Shown: positions 6,122 through 14,824, counted from the stretch's first letter. The stretch is 20,236 nucleotides of DNA from UBA7328 sp036479115 (GCA_036479115.1 JAZGFD010000033.1:1-20236), one strand, 5' to 3'. A program made the numbers and translations. The notes: generated by a model not told the origin, from the letters alone.

Positions 6122-8929
6122 TTAATGTGCCTCTAACCAATTTGCTCCTACATCCATTCCTACTAGTATTGGCACTTTCAGATTTGGCAATGCTCCTCTC
6201 ATATGTTTTTCTACCAACACCTTCATATCGTCAAGTTCAGGCCTGAACACATCAAATACAAGTTCGTCATGAACCTGCATTATCATTTTGGATTTGAGCG
6301 ATTTTTCTTTCATTTCTATATGTATATTAATCATAGCTATTTTAATCATATCGGCAGCACTCCCTTGTATTGGGGTATTTATTGCCATTCTTTCAGCGTT
6401 GCTGCTGGCCATTCTGTTTCTTGAGTTGATATCCCTCAGATACCTTTTTCTTCCCATTAGTGTCATGACATAACCCAGTTGTCTGGCACTTTTTACGGTT
6501 TTGTCCATATATATTTTTAACCCAGAATAGGTTTTAAAGTATTGTTCTATCAGTTCTTTGGCTTCCCCTCTTTTTATTCCAAGTTGTCTGGAGAGGTTGG
6601 TAGACCCTGCTCCGTAAATAATACTAAAGTTTACTGTTTTGGCATTCCTTCTTTGATCAGATGTTACGTCTTCTATAGGCACATTATATACTCCTGCTGC
6701 CGTCGCTCTGTGGATGTCATGTCCCGCAATAAATGCTTTTAACATTTCTTCTTCATTGGCTATTTCGGCAATGAGTCTTAACTCTATCTGAGAGTAATCG
6801 GCTGCTAATAAGATATGATCACTATCTCTTGGCACAAATGCTTTTCTGATCTCTCTGCCTGCCTCGTCTTTAATGGGAATATTCTGGAGGTTGGGATTTT
6901 CGGAACTTAACCTTCCTGTCGCTGCTCTGGCCTGATTAAATGAAGAATGGATCAAACCTGTTTTAGGATTGATTAGATTAGGCAGAGAATCTACATATGT
7001 AGACTTTAATTTAGAATATTTTCTAAATTTTAAAATATCATTGACTACATCATAATTTACCGAAAGTTCATTTAGCTTTTCTTCATTGGTTGAATATTGG
7101 CCGCTACTGGTTTTGGTCCATCTGTACGGAATTTTTAATCTTTCAAATAGCACTTCTCCTACTTGTTTGGGAGAGGCGATATTAAATTGTCCTCCAGCTT
7201 TTTCAAAGATATCAATCTCCATTTTTTTAATCTCCTTCCCCAGTTTGACTGAATATTCTTTTAAAAACCCTTCATTTATTTTCACACCGGCACATTCAAT
7301 ATCGGCCAGCACATTGATCAAGGGCATTTCGATAGTATCAAAAAGTGTTGTAAGTTCCTCTTCTTCGAGTTTTGGTGCCAATACATCTCTTAGTTGATAA
7401 GTAATATCAGCATCCTCCGCAGCATAATCAGAGATCTCACGGGCATCCAAATCTGCCATTGATTTTTGATTCTTTCCTTTTTTACCCAGCAATTCTTCAA
7501 TAGGTACCATCTTATAATTCAAATAACTCTCAGCGAGATAATCAAGTTTATGCCTTAACTCAGGTTCCAGTAAATAATGTGCTATCATGGTGTCAAAAAA
7601 TGGCCCTTTTACATCTATACCATACCAATAGAGCATATTCATATCAAACTTCAGGTTCTGACCTATTTTTACAATTTCATTATTTTTAAAAATGGGTATA
7701 AAAGGGGCAAGAATAGCTTTAGCAGCAGTCCTATTTTTTGGTACAGGTATATAATATCCTTCTCCTTTTTTATATGAAAATGCTATGCCTACCAGATCGT
7801 CAAAATGCACATTGAGTCCCGATGTCTCTGTATCAAAACAAAAGGCTTTTACTTTCAATAAGTCATTGGCTAATTTTAATATTTCCTCAGGAGTATCAAG
7901 GAGTTCGTACTTGTGTTTTTGAGTGTTAATGGATTCTTTAGCAATAGAATATTCAGGAGCCATTTCACTTTTAGGCATTTTGGATTCAGATGCACTATGT
8001 GATGTTACTGTTGGCCCAAAAAGCACTCCTTGCTCTCCTACTTTCGGCGTTTTTTTTATTCCCAGCACTTGTTGGGCAATAGTCCTGAATTCTAATTCTT
8101 CAAATACTTTGGTTAAAACTGCTTTATTAATAGGTTCCACTTTTACATCTGCTGCATCAAAATCTATAGGCACATCTAGGCTGATAGTGGCCAGCACTTT
8201 AGAAAGGCGCCCTTGCTCAGCAAAAGCTTCTACTTTTTCTTTTTGCTTTCCTTTGAGCTGATCTGTATTGGCCAAAATGCCTTCCATATCTCCAAACAAT
8301 TTAAGTAATTTTACGGCTGTTTTAGCCCCTATTCCAGGTATCCCAGGAATATTATCCACACTATCGCCCTGAAGGCCCAATACGTCAATGACCTGATCCA
8401 CTCTTTCTATATCCCACTTATCCAATACTTCTGGCACTCCTAGTATATCAATACCATTACCCATCCGTGCAGGTTTGTATATAAATATATTTTCTGACAC
8501 CAGCTGAGCATAATCTTTATCAGGAGTTACCATATAAACCGTAAACCCCTCCTTTTCGGCTTTTTTAGCTATTGTGCCAATGGTGTCATCCGCTTCATAA
8601 TTGGCCACTTCTATAATCGGAATATTAAATCCCTCTACAATTTTTCTGATGTATGGAAAAGCTATGGTTATATCTTCTGGTTGAGCATCTCTATTTGCTT
8701 TGTATTCAGGATACAATTCATTTCTAAATGTACCTCCTTTAGGATCAAATGCTACAGCAATATGTGTAGGTTTTTGATTTTTTAGAATATCCATCAGCGA
8801 CCTCACAAAACCTGTAATAGCAGAGGTATTAATACCTTTAGAATTAATTAATGGCCTCGATATAAACGCATAGTGCGCTCTGTATACCAGTGCATGCCCA
8901 TCCAAAAGAAACAGCCTTTTATTTTCCAT
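6122..8929 (-). CDS. polA: DNA polymerase I
   Basis: This 935-residue polymerase works in Okazaki fragment maturation and excision repair. All three domains are present. The 5' nuclease occupies 1-290, with FDPKGGTFRNELYPEYKANR (61-80), YEADD (111-115) and GDSVDNIPGIPGIGAKTA (188-205). The 3'-5' exonuclease (about 340-530) keeps its catalytic residues: DTE at 366-368, D429 in LKFDM, and Y502/D506 in YAAED. Proofreading should therefore be active, unlike Taq-type enzymes. The polymerase domain has motif A DYSQIELR (711-718, D711), the O-helix RRNAKTVNFSIIYG (760-773) with Phe768 that disfavours dideoxynucleotides, and motif C VHDE (886-889). A family 1 element lies just past its 3' end, and a terminator separates it from the gene upstream. 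Confidence 0.98.
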   Translation of the reverse strand: MENKRLFLLDGHALVYRAHYAFISRPLINSKGINTSAITGFVRSLMDILKNQKPTHIAVAFDPKGGTFRNELYPEYKANRDAQPEDITIAFPYIRKIVEGFNIPIIEVANYEADDTIGTIAKKAEKEGFTVYMVTPDKDYAQLVSENIFIYKPARMGNGIDILGVPEVLDKWDIERVDQVIDVLGLQGDSVDNIPGIPGIGAKTAVKLLKLFGDMEGILANTDQLKGKQKEKVEAFAEQGRLSKVLATISLDVPIDFDAADVKVEPINKAVLTKVFEELEFRTIAQQVLGIKKTPKVGEQGVLFGPTVTSHSASESKMPKSEMAPEYSIAKESINTQKHKYELLDTPEEILKLANDLLKVKAFCFDTETSGLNVHFDDLVGIAFSYKKGEGYYIPVPKNRTAAKAILAPFIPIFKNNEIVKIGQNLKFDMNMLYWYGIDVKGPFFDTMIAHYLLEPELRHKLDYLAESYLNYKMVPIEELLGKKGKNQKSMADLDAREISDYAAEDADITYQLRDVLAPKLEEEELTTLFDTIEMPLINVLADIECAGVKINEGFLKEYSVKLGKEIKKMEIDIFEKAGGQFNIASPKQVGEVLFERLKIPYRWTKTSSGQYSTNEEKLNELSVNYDVVNDILKFRKYSKLKSTYVDSLPNLINPKTGLIHSSFNQARAATGRLSSENPNLQNIPIKDEAGREIRKAFVPRDSDHILLAADYSQIELRLIAEIANEEEMLKAFIAGHDIHRATAAGVYNVPIEDVTSDQRRNAKTVNFSIIYGAGSTNLSRQLGIKRGEAKELIEQYFKTYSGLKIYMDKTVKSARQLGYVMTLMGRKRYLRDINSRNRMASSNAERMAINTPIQGSAADMIKIAMINIHIEMKEKSLKSKMIMQVHDELVFDVFRPELDDMKVLVEKHMRGALPNLKVPILVGMDVGANWLEAH

Positions 8930-8975
8930 TGGACATAGATATTACTTTTTTTGTGTGGGAGTTAGATTTGGGCAT

Positions 8976-9012
8976 AAAAAAAGCCTCCTGGTTTTAATTC
9001 AAGAGGCTTTTT
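8976..9012 (-). terminator. Terminator between the DUF3078 gene and polA
   Basis: AAAAAGCCTC (8978-8987) pairs with GAGGCTTTTT (9003-9012) around a 15-base loop. Read leftward the stem ends in T7, so it stops the DUF3078 transcript. The A/T-rich stem base makes it potentially bidirectional. polA therefore needs its own promoter within the 46 bases after it, or relies on read-through. Confidence 0.8.
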
Positions 9013-9034
9013 ATTTTGTTTTAGTATCTATCTT

Positions 9035-9964
9035 CTATAAAGTGTAGTTTAAACCCAATCCGTAAAATGACTGTGTATCAGAAGATTCAAACTCAGCATT
9101 TCTGATGCCAAAATTAATCCCAAGCCCTATACCATTTATTATCTCATAGCTGAATGTATTTAGCCATGTGTACTCAAATAGTGTAGGCTCTCCCATGTCA
9201 GCCCCTCCGTAAGGGATAAAGGTTGTAAGAGTAGATGACCAATTAAGAGGTTTTCCTCCAATATCAACCGATTTTGTGTAATCAGCTCTTAGTTTTGCCC
9301 CTAGTGAACCTTTGCTGCTTACACCATCTACTCCAGAGAATGCAACATGATAATTTAATGGGTGTATTACTACCACTAAGTCAGGGCTCGGTGTCCAAGT
9401 CACTCCTACACCAAGGTCAAATGTGCCAGGATCAAAGAAATTTTGAAGTGAAGTATTAATTTCTCCCAGAGCAGAAACAGCTAAATTGGTAGCTATATTT
9501 TTGCCATAAAGTGATGATAAGTTGACAATATCCACCGTACTATTGTCAAATAAACCATCTCCATCTCCTCCTTGGTCAGCATCAGATAAATCTACATCTT
9601 GCCAAGATTTAGCGATAATACCTTTGTTATTCCAAAAGTATCCTTCAGCTTTTCTATTAGCAAATCCTGTTAAGTTTATGTTTAATGATGATGATGATGC
9701 ATTGGGATTTGGATTGGATTTCCATCCTTTAGATTTGCTAAAATCAAAGCCTACTCCGCCTGAAAACCCCTTTTTCCATCCAGAAAGAATTTCTATTTGA
9801 CCAGCAAGGTCTCCTATTTCCCCGTTGAAAGCATCTGCCTCAACTTGTTGTTCTGCTCTTTGGGCTTCTAATTCAGCTTTCTTGTTTTTTAATTCGTCTA
9901 GGGTTTGTGCACTGGCTAAGTAGGCACACATTATTACTAAAGAAGTAAGTAAAAAATTTTTCAT
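9035..9964 (-). CDS. DUF3078 outer-membrane protein
   Basis: This 309-residue protein has a cleavable signal peptide (residues 1-19, ASA before Gln20), a short heptad-rich coiled coil (about 21-58, rich in E, Q, K and A) and then a strand-rich domain ending in NYTL. The pattern GFSGGVGFDFSKSKGWK, then LTGFANRKAEGYFWNNKG and the terminal GLGLNYTL strand is typical of DUF3078 proteins, which are restricted to Bacteroidota and predicted to form outer-membrane barrels. Its function is unknown. The start codon is only 21 bases from the end of a family 1 element that fills nearly all of the spacer behind the channel gene, so its promoter must lie within that element or further upstream in the sigma factor operon. 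Confidence 0.8.
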   Translation of the reverse strand: MKNFLLTSLVIMCAYLASAQTLDELKNKKAELEAQRAEQQVEADAFNGEIGDLAGQIEILSGWKKGFSGGVGFDFSKSKGWKSNPNPNASSSSLNINLTGFANRKAEGYFWNNKGIIAKSWQDVDLSDADQGGDGDGLFDNSTVDIVNLSSLYGKNIATNLAVSALGEINTSLQNFFDPGTFDLGVGVTWTPSPDLVVVIHPLNYHVAFSGVDGVSSKGSLGAKLRADYTKSVDIGGKPLNWSSTLTTFIPYGGADMGEPTLFEYTWLNTFSYEIINGIGLGINFGIRNAEFESSDTQSFYGLGLNYTL

Positions 9965-9985
9965 GTTATTAATTTAATTATTATT

Positions 9986-10199
9986 ATTACTTAATGAGGG
10001 GCCAATTTTGGCTAAAAAAACGTTTTTTTTTCTACCATATTTCGGCTATTATCGCTACAAATCGAAGATATGGCGACATAATCGAGATTCACTAACCAAT
10101 AAAATAGGTTAGTAAAAAAAACCTTGGTATTCGATCTCAAATGAGCTTTATCTGAAAAAATAACAATTTTTACCTCAAAGTGCTCACCTGAGTAGTTGC
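9986..10199 (-). mobile_element. Family 1 miniature element, long form, inserted between channel and DUF3078 genes
   Basis: Read leftward it starts GCAACTACTCAGGTGAGC and ends in GCCAAAATTGGCC followed by a decayed right end. It contains ACTAACC-TATTTTATT-GGTTAGT, an inner 7-bp hairpin shared with the 18215 copy, and TATGGTAGAAAAA shared with the 5939 copy. The flanks TTATTATT and TTTTTATT match 7 of 8, but are low complexity. It begins 3 bases after the channel's stop codon. Confidence 0.65.
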
Positions 10200-10202
10200 T
10201 TT

Positions 10203-11030
10203 TTATTTGTTTGTAATAATTTCTAATTTTTGTTTCAAAATTATAGATAATGGAACAATTATTTGGCTGCCTTCTGATTCTAATATCAAGGAATTTCTGT
10301 CAATATCTACTACCAATCCAGAAGATCCATCTACAGTGATAGTATCTCCAATTTTAATTTTTCCTTGTGCATAGAACGACCCTAGAAAATTAGCCACCAT
10401 ATCTTTTGATGCCAATCCATAACCTATTGCAAATGCAACTACAATACCGCCAATCACAATAGAAAGATTTTGTTCTAAAAAAGCAGTATTAATATCAGCT
10501 TGTGCGATTGCACTTATTATTACATTTACTAATAGGAAGTAGAACAAGAATGTTGAGATTAACTTTGCAGAGGGTATTCCCAATGATTCTAATGCCGCAC
10601 TTACTAGATTTTTTACACCATCAGACAGGAGGGTTCCAAAAATTAATATTACCAAACCTACCAATAACTTAGGTATCATATTAAAAGCACTCATCACCAG
10701 ATCAGAAATTGCCGCCATATTCAGAACATCTGTGGCTGCTATGATAAATATGAGCAATAAAAAATAATAAATTATCTTAGAAAAAACTGTGCTGATTTTA
10801 ACCTCAGTGTTCAGTTTTTGTACAATTTCAATTTCATTCAGTTTTTCGCCCAGTTTGTCAATTCCTACTTTAGATAAAAGTTTTCTTACCACTTTTGAAA
10901 TCACCTTAGAGATAAGCACTCCTATGATAATTATTGCTATAGCCAAAAGAAATGATGGCACAGCTGACATCATTGATTTAAGCATTGATGACAGTCCCTC
11001 TGTAAGGCTCCCACTTAATAAATTATCCAT
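10203..11030 (-). CDS. MscS-like mechanosensitive channel
   Basis: This 275-residue inner-membrane protein has five predicted helices (about 22-44, 82-104, 116-138, 158-178 and 188-206). They are followed by the MscS beta domain: GYGLASKDMVANFLGSF (203-219), KIGDTITVDGSSGLVVDID (226-244) and IIVPLSIILKQ (257-267), where the family usually has VPNS. It lacks the large C-terminal cage domain of E. coli MscS, so it belongs to the short form with extra N-terminal TM-helix repeats. Such channels release solutes on osmotic downshift. It is the third gene of an operon behind a sigma factor and a 66-residue protein, starting 5 bases after the latter's stop codon, which suggests control by that sigma factor. 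Confidence 0.8.
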   Translation of the reverse strand: MDNLLSGSLTEGLSSMLKSMMSAVPSFLLAIAIIIIGVLISKVISKVVRKLLSKVGIDKLGEKLNEIEIVQKLNTEVKISTVFSKIIYYFLLLIFIIAATDVLNMAAISDLVMSAFNMIPKLLVGLVILIFGTLLSDGVKNLVSAALESLGIPSAKLISTFLFYFLLVNVIISAIAQADINTAFLEQNLSIVIGGIVVAFAIGYGLASKDMVANFLGSFYAQGKIKIGDTITVDGSSGLVVDIDRNSLILESEGSQIIVPLSIILKQKLEIITNK

Positions 11031-11035
11031 AATTT

Positions 11036-11236
11036 CTATTTTTTGTTCTTATGATCTCCTCCTTTGCCTATAAATACATTGATAAATTTTGTCAAAAACA
11101 ATTCAAAAATATCAGCGATAAAAGTGAGCCCATTCATAGACCCTTTTACTTGTAATTTAAGATGATCATCCTTTTCCTTTGTAAATTTTGATTCTAATTC
11201 TTCTTGTAATTCTTGAAATACGTTTTTACTCATCAT
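11036..11236 (-). CDS. Small protein between sigma factor and channel genes, unknown function
   Basis: This 66-residue protein has a charged N-terminal helix (1-32, rich in E, K and Q), a hydrophobic or amphipathic segment at about 35-57 (NGLTFIADIFELFLTKFINVF) and a basic tail GGDHKNKK. I do not recognise it. It is tightly packed, 2 bases after the sigma factor stop codon and 5 bases before the channel start, which supports it as real. It occupies the place where an anti-sigma factor often sits, but it lacks the zinc-binding or FecR-type domains of known ones. A role as a membrane-peripheral partner of the sigma factor or the channel is only an inference. Confidence 0.65.
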   Translation of the reverse strand: MMSKNVFQELQEELESKFTKEKDDHLKLQVKGSMNGLTFIADIFELFLTKFINVFIGKGGDHKNKK

Positions 11237-11238
11237 TG

Positions 11239-11847
11239 TTATACTTCTAATGCTTCAAAGCGCTTATTATGTACTACTACAAATTTTTCTTTGGCCCTCT
11301 TGAGTTTCATTTTAACGGCACTTTCTGACTTGCTGATTATATCACTTATTTCTTTTATTGACAGACCATCCATATACTTCATGAGAAGTATAGCTTTATC
11401 GCTTATTGGTATTACTTCTAATATTATCTTTAGCCTTTCTAGTTTCACCTCTTTGAGATGACGATCAGCGATCTCGTTATCTTCCCTGTCAAAATAAGAA
11501 AAGTCATCCACAGCAATGCTCGGGTTCTTTTTACGTTTCCTAATTTTATCTATACAGAAGTTATAGGTAATGGAATACACCCAAGTTGAAAACTTTGATT
11601 GAAAATTAAATTTACTTAGGTTGAGCAATATCTTCATCATAATTTCTTGTGTACAATCCTGAGCTAACGCCTCATCATTCATGAGCGATAATGATTTCCC
11701 AAATATTTTGGGAGCATACCTCTCATAGATCAGATCAAAATAAAAACTCCTTTGAGTCTCTAAATACTTATGGATAGCTTCTTCATCTGTAATTGTTTTT
11801 GGGTTACCTTTACCCAATAATGCCAAGAGAAAACGCAATAATGACAT
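11239..11847 (-). CDS. ECF-type RNA polymerase sigma factor
   Basis: This 202-residue sigma-70 family protein has region 2 at 36-107, including DLIYERYAPKIFG, the DCTQEIMMKILLNL core-binding helix and FSTWVYSITYNFCIDKIRKRKK for -10 recognition. Region 4 at 136-190 includes a helix-turn-helix (GLSIKEISDIISKSESAVKMKLKRAKEK). No region 1 or 3 is present, so it is of the ECF class. The N-terminus MSLLRFLLALLGKG is unusually hydrophobic for a sigma factor. It heads a leftward operon with the 66-residue protein and the MscS-like channel, divergent from the M28 peptidase gene. No recognisable anti-sigma gene is adjacent. Confidence 0.9.
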   Translation of the reverse strand: MSLLRFLLALLGKGNPKTITDEEAIHKYLETQRSFYFDLIYERYAPKIFGKSLSLMNDEALAQDCTQEIMMKILLNLSKFNFQSKFSTWVYSITYNFCIDKIRKRKKNPSIAVDDFSYFDREDNEIADRHLKEVKLERLKIILEVIPISDKAILLMKYMDGLSIKEISDIISKSESAVKMKLKRAKEKFVVVHNKRFEALEV

Positions 11848-11927
11848 ACAGTTCTTTCTTCGGATATAAAAATCCTATTAGTAAGACGGAAAAATCGCCT
11901 AAAGTTACATTTTAAAGAAACAAGACA
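11848..11927. promoter_or_regulatory. Divergent promoter region, sigma factor operon and M28 peptidase
   Basis: These 80 bases must drive both directions. On the minus strand TAACTTTA preceded by ATTG at an 18-base distance is an approximate Bacteroidota promoter for the sigma operon. On the plus strand TACATTTT (11906-11913) is near consensus but has no matching upstream box. GGAT-ATAAAA-ATCC forms a small hairpin. Confidence 0.3.
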
Positions 11928-13316
11928 ATGCAAGTATTAAAATTTCTATTTTTCTTTCTTATTCTCAACCCAATTAAATTGTGGCCACAGACAGAGAGTG
12001 ACGCAATTTTTATAAAAAATATTCATGACCATATTCTCAAAGATGGTAAGTGTTACCAATGGCTAGAAACACTATCTGAAGAAATAGGAGGTAGACTAAC
12101 GGGTAGCGACAATGCTAAAAAAGCTGTAAATTTTACTGGGGGTGAATTGGAGAAAATAGCTGATAATGTCACTTATCAAAAGATAATGGTGCCACATTGG
12201 ATAAGGGGCAAGGCTGAAAAAGTGGGTATAATCGATGAATCGGGTAATATTTCTAAAGGACTAAATGTAACAGCATTAGGAAATTCTGTAGGCTCAGGCC
12301 CTCAAGGAGTGACAGCAGAAGTCATAGAAGTAAAATCACTAGATGAAGTAAAAGAACTCGGGAAAGACAAAATAAAAGATAAAATAGTATTCTATAATAG
12401 GCCAATGGATCCTACTTTAGTCAATACTTTTCATGCGTATGGTGGTGCAGGTGATCAACGGGTAAATGGGCCATCAGTAGCCGCAGAATACGGAGCCGTA
12501 GCGGTGGTAGTAAGGTCACTTACCACACTTACAGACAATGTGCCACATACAGGGACTTTAAGATATAAAGAAGGTGTTACTAAAATCCCAGCAGTAGCAG
12601 TGAGCACAATTCATGCTGATATACTAAGTGAAAAGCTATCAAAAAAATCTGTGAAATTATATTTAGAAACACACAGTAAAATGTTATCCGACAAACCTTC
12701 TTACAACGTGGTAGCAGAAATAAAAGGCAGTGAATTTCCCAACCAAATTATCCTAGTAGGTGGGCATTTGGACTCGTGGGATTTAGCAGGTGGAGCCCAT
12801 GATGATGGCGCAGGGTGTGTACATGCTATGGAAGTAATGAGTACGCTTAAAGTTTTAGGTTATACTCCTAAAAGAACGCTTAGAGTTGTTCTCTTTATGA
12901 ATGAAGAGAATGGTTTGGCAGGTGGAAGAGAGTATGCACGGATCTCAAAAGAAAAGGAAGAATACCATATGGCAGCTATCGAATCCGATGCTGGAGGATT
13001 TACTCCCAGAGGTTTTGGATGTAGTGCAGAAGATGAAGTATTTGCCACATTGTATAAAAATTTAACTGGCTTCTCACCCTACCTAGAACCATATAATTTG
13101 CATTTTCAAAAAGGAGGAGGAGGGGCCGATATCAATCCTCTTAAAGATCAAAAAGGATTGCTCATAGGCTTTAGACCTGACTCACAGCGGTATTTCGATT
13201 TCCACCATACGGCTAACGATAATATACAAGCTGTAAATGAAAGAGAACTTAAATTAGGAGCTGCAGCCATTACAAGTTTGGTATTCCTTATTGATAAATA
13301 CGGGTTAGAGAAATGA
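11928..13316 (+). CDS. Secreted M28-family zinc metallopeptidase (carboxypeptidase Q-like)
   Basis: This 462-residue exocytoplasmic peptidase has a signal peptide (about 1-20, ending LWPQ). A PA-like insert (about 125-235) follows, then the M28 catalytic domain. The zinc ligands and catalytic acid are visible: H280 and D282 in GGHLDSWD, D292 in HDDGAG, E326-E327 in NEEN, D354 in ESDAGG and H427 in HHTANDN. The PA insert, the GGAHDDGAG spacing and the overall length are as in plasma glutamate carboxypeptidase (carboxypeptidase Q) homologues, which remove N-terminal residues from peptides. Its stop codon overlaps the start of hpt by 4 bases (ATGA), so translation is probably coupled. It is divergent from the sigma factor operon. 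Confidence 0.92.
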   Translation: MQVLKFLFFFLILNPIKLWPQTESDAIFIKNIHDHILKDGKCYQWLETLSEEIGGRLTGSDNAKKAVNFTGGELEKIADNVTYQKIMVPHWIRGKAEKVGIIDESGNISKGLNVTALGNSVGSGPQGVTAEVIEVKSLDEVKELGKDKIKDKIVFYNRPMDPTLVNTFHAYGGAGDQRVNGPSVAAEYGAVAVVVRSLTTLTDNVPHTGTLRYKEGVTKIPAVAVSTIHADILSEKLSKKSVKLYLETHSKMLSDKPSYNVVAEIKGSEFPNQIILVGGHLDSWDLAGGAHDDGAGCVHAMEVMSTLKVLGYTPKRTLRVVLFMNEENGLAGGREYARISKEKEEYHMAAIESDAGGFTPRGFGCSAEDEVFATLYKNLTGFSPYLEPYNLHFQKGGGGADINPLKDQKGLLIGFRPDSQRYFDFHHTANDNIQAVNERELKLGAAAITSLVFLIDKYGLEK

Positions 13317-13852
13317 AGAACAAAGTTACAGTTAATGATAAAAATTTTGAAGTTTATCTTACCAAAGATGAAATTCATGATCGTACATGTAATTTAGGCA
13401 TACAGATTACAAGTGATTATAAAGGTAAGGTACCAATTATTCTAAGTGTTCTAAATGGCGCTTTTATTTTTACAGCTGATTTGGTAAGACACATTGACTT
13501 GCCATTAAACATTGAATTTGTAAGACTCTCCTCTTATAAAGGCACATCATCAACGGGAAAAATAACAGAAATATTAGGCCTTGAAACGAACCTTGAAAAT
13601 CAAGATGTCCTTATTGTAGAAGATATAGTGGATACAGGATTAACATTGACAAATTTTATTAAAACTGTTAAATCCGAAAATCCGAATTCTGTGAAAATTG
13701 TAACTCTTTTAAGAAAACCAGAAGCCATAACTTTTCCTGTCAATATTGATTATATTGGTTTTGATATTCCTAATGATTTTGTATTAGGATATGGTTTAGA
13801 TTACGATGAAGTGGGACGGGAATTACCACAGATTTATAAATTGATTGAATAG
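13313..13852 (+). CDS. hpt: Hypoxanthine phosphoribosyltransferase
   Basis: This 179-residue cytosolic purine salvage enzyme converts hypoxanthine or guanine plus PRPP to IMP or GMP. The PRPP-binding motif IVEDIVDTG is at 101-109. The flexible catalytic loop RLSSYKG is at 71-77, LNGAFIF at 47-53 is the pyrophosphate loop, and GYGLDYDE at 159-166 with IGFDIPNDFVLG is the purine-binding region. The length is normal for bacterial HPRT. It is the second gene after the M28 peptidase, starting within its stop codon. A partial family 1 element begins 31 bases downstream. Confidence 0.95.
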   Translation: MKNKVTVNDKNFEVYLTKDEIHDRTCNLGIQITSDYKGKVPIILSVLNGAFIFTADLVRHIDLPLNIEFVRLSSYKGTSSTGKITEILGLETNLENQDVLIVEDIVDTGLTLTNFIKTVKSENPNSVKIVTLLRKPEAITFPVNIDYIGFDIPNDFVLGYGLDYDEVGRELPQIYKLIE

Positions 13853-13883
13853 AACTTTTGACGAGATATATAATTAATAAAAG

Positions 13884-13973
13884 ATAGCTACTCAGATGGG
13901 CGCTTTTGAGGCCTGTTTGCCAACCAGGCAGGTAAAAAATTGTTATTTTTTTTACCAGATAATGATATCAGCT
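13884..13973 (+). mobile_element. Family 1 miniature element, truncated (left part only)
   Basis: The left end ATAGCTACTCAGATGGGCGC is followed by a GCCTGTTTGCC-AACCAGGC hairpin and a T-tract with ACCAGATAA. It matches the left half of the copies at 5939 and 18215. No right end is found, so it is truncated or rearranged. It lies 31 bases after hpt. Confidence 0.5.
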
Positions 13974-14400
13974 CAGGTGCGTCAAATTATAAACAATATT
14001 ACATCCGAAGCACACCCTCAAGTCTAGAGACCAAACTTCAACAGGGCTTAGCCATTAAAGCATTGCCTGCCATGATGCCTACTACCAGAAAGGTACTATT
14101 AAATTACCCCTATTCACATTCGTATATCTTCATTTGCCGGCTTGTAGTGAGTCAGTTATACTGGCATATAGCTGATACTCAATCAGTTTTATTGATTAAG
14201 TGTCAAACTCATGAAAAAAAAATTAGATTGATAATTTATTCAGGGCATCATGCATTGCCGACACTACATGCTATAGCTACTTCTTTTTTTATTGTAATTC
14301 TTAAAACAAAAGTATGCAATAGGGCATATTGGAATGGTACAAAAACAATGACATGGCGACACGCTCCTATAGCTATTATTACCTTTTGACTATAGGGGCA
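13974..14400. other. Region with no convincing gene; weak hairpin near its end
   Basis: A 149-codon open frame spans 13940-14389 but starts at TTG inside a family 1 repeat and gives a protein without family features. GCTCCTATAG (14363-14372) and CTATAGGGGC (14390-14399) form a 10-bp stem with a 17-base loop just past the stop of the 54-residue gene. It may act as a weak terminator for that gene but has no T-run. Confidence 0.35.
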
Positions 14401-14565
14401 TTAATCTAAGTCAGGATTAATGCCTGCTTCAATTTTTGCTAATCTTTCTTTGTGCTTATAATTTGCTTTTAATCCTTTATTGACAAATGCTCCTATTATT
14501 GCTACAAGAGGTATCAGAACCCATACTACTTCGGGTTGTAATAGTGTTTTAAGAGAGTCGTACAT
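14401..14565 (-). CDS. Small membrane protein, 54 residues
   Basis: Read leftward, an ATG-to-TAA frame encodes 54 residues. One transmembrane helix at about 13-29 (VVWVLIPLVAIIGAFVN) is followed by a basic cytoplasmic tail, KGLKANYKHKERLAKIEAGINPD. The arrangement of a single helix followed by a HKERLAKIEAGINPD-like amphipathic helix is common in small Bacteroidota proteins and superficially resembles PspB. The function is unknown. It stands alone between miniature elements. Composition and the clear helix-tail pattern make me think it is genuine despite its size. Confidence 0.7.
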   Translation of the reverse strand: MYDSLKTLLQPEVVWVLIPLVAIIGAFVNKGLKANYKHKERLAKIEAGINPDLD

Positions 14566-14605
14566 GTTTTATTTTTTTTGATATTACCACTAATATAAGT
14601 TTTTC

Positions 14606-14620
14606 GTCACTACTCAGGTT
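14606..14620 (+). repeat. Solo family 1 end
   Basis: GTCACTACTCAGGTT matches 13 of 15 bases of the family 1 left end. No partner end follows; a family 2 element starts 20 bases later at 14640. Confidence 0.4.
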
Positions 14621-14639
14621 GATTTAAGAATATAGTAAA

Positions 14640-14824
14640 GATCCCACTCCGAAGACATAAAAAATCTAAAATGTTTACTTCGACAAGCTCTGTATAAATC
14701 TTTTAGTGGCCTTATCCTCATATTCAATCTGTTAATACTCTGGCATCAACAAATTTCAGAAAATGATAATATCATCTAAAATAATTCATTGTGTGAAAAT
14801 TATTTGTTTTCAGAGTGGGCTCAA
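14640..14824. mobile_element. Family 2 miniature element, 185 bp
   Basis: It is the inverted counterpart of 3320-3481. The right end GTTTTCAGAGTGGGCTCAA pairs with the left end GATCCCACTCCGAAGAC. The core GTTAATACTCTGGCATCAAC is the complement of the family core. It carries a roughly 24-base stretch (around TTTACTTCGACAAGCTCTG) absent from the 3320 copy but present at 2927-3110. Confidence 0.65.

Noticed and set aside
13940..14389. 149-codon open frame on the plus strand
   Set aside because: It starts at TTG inside a family 1 repeat, has no family motif and odd composition, and nearly meets the stop of the opposing 54-residue gene.
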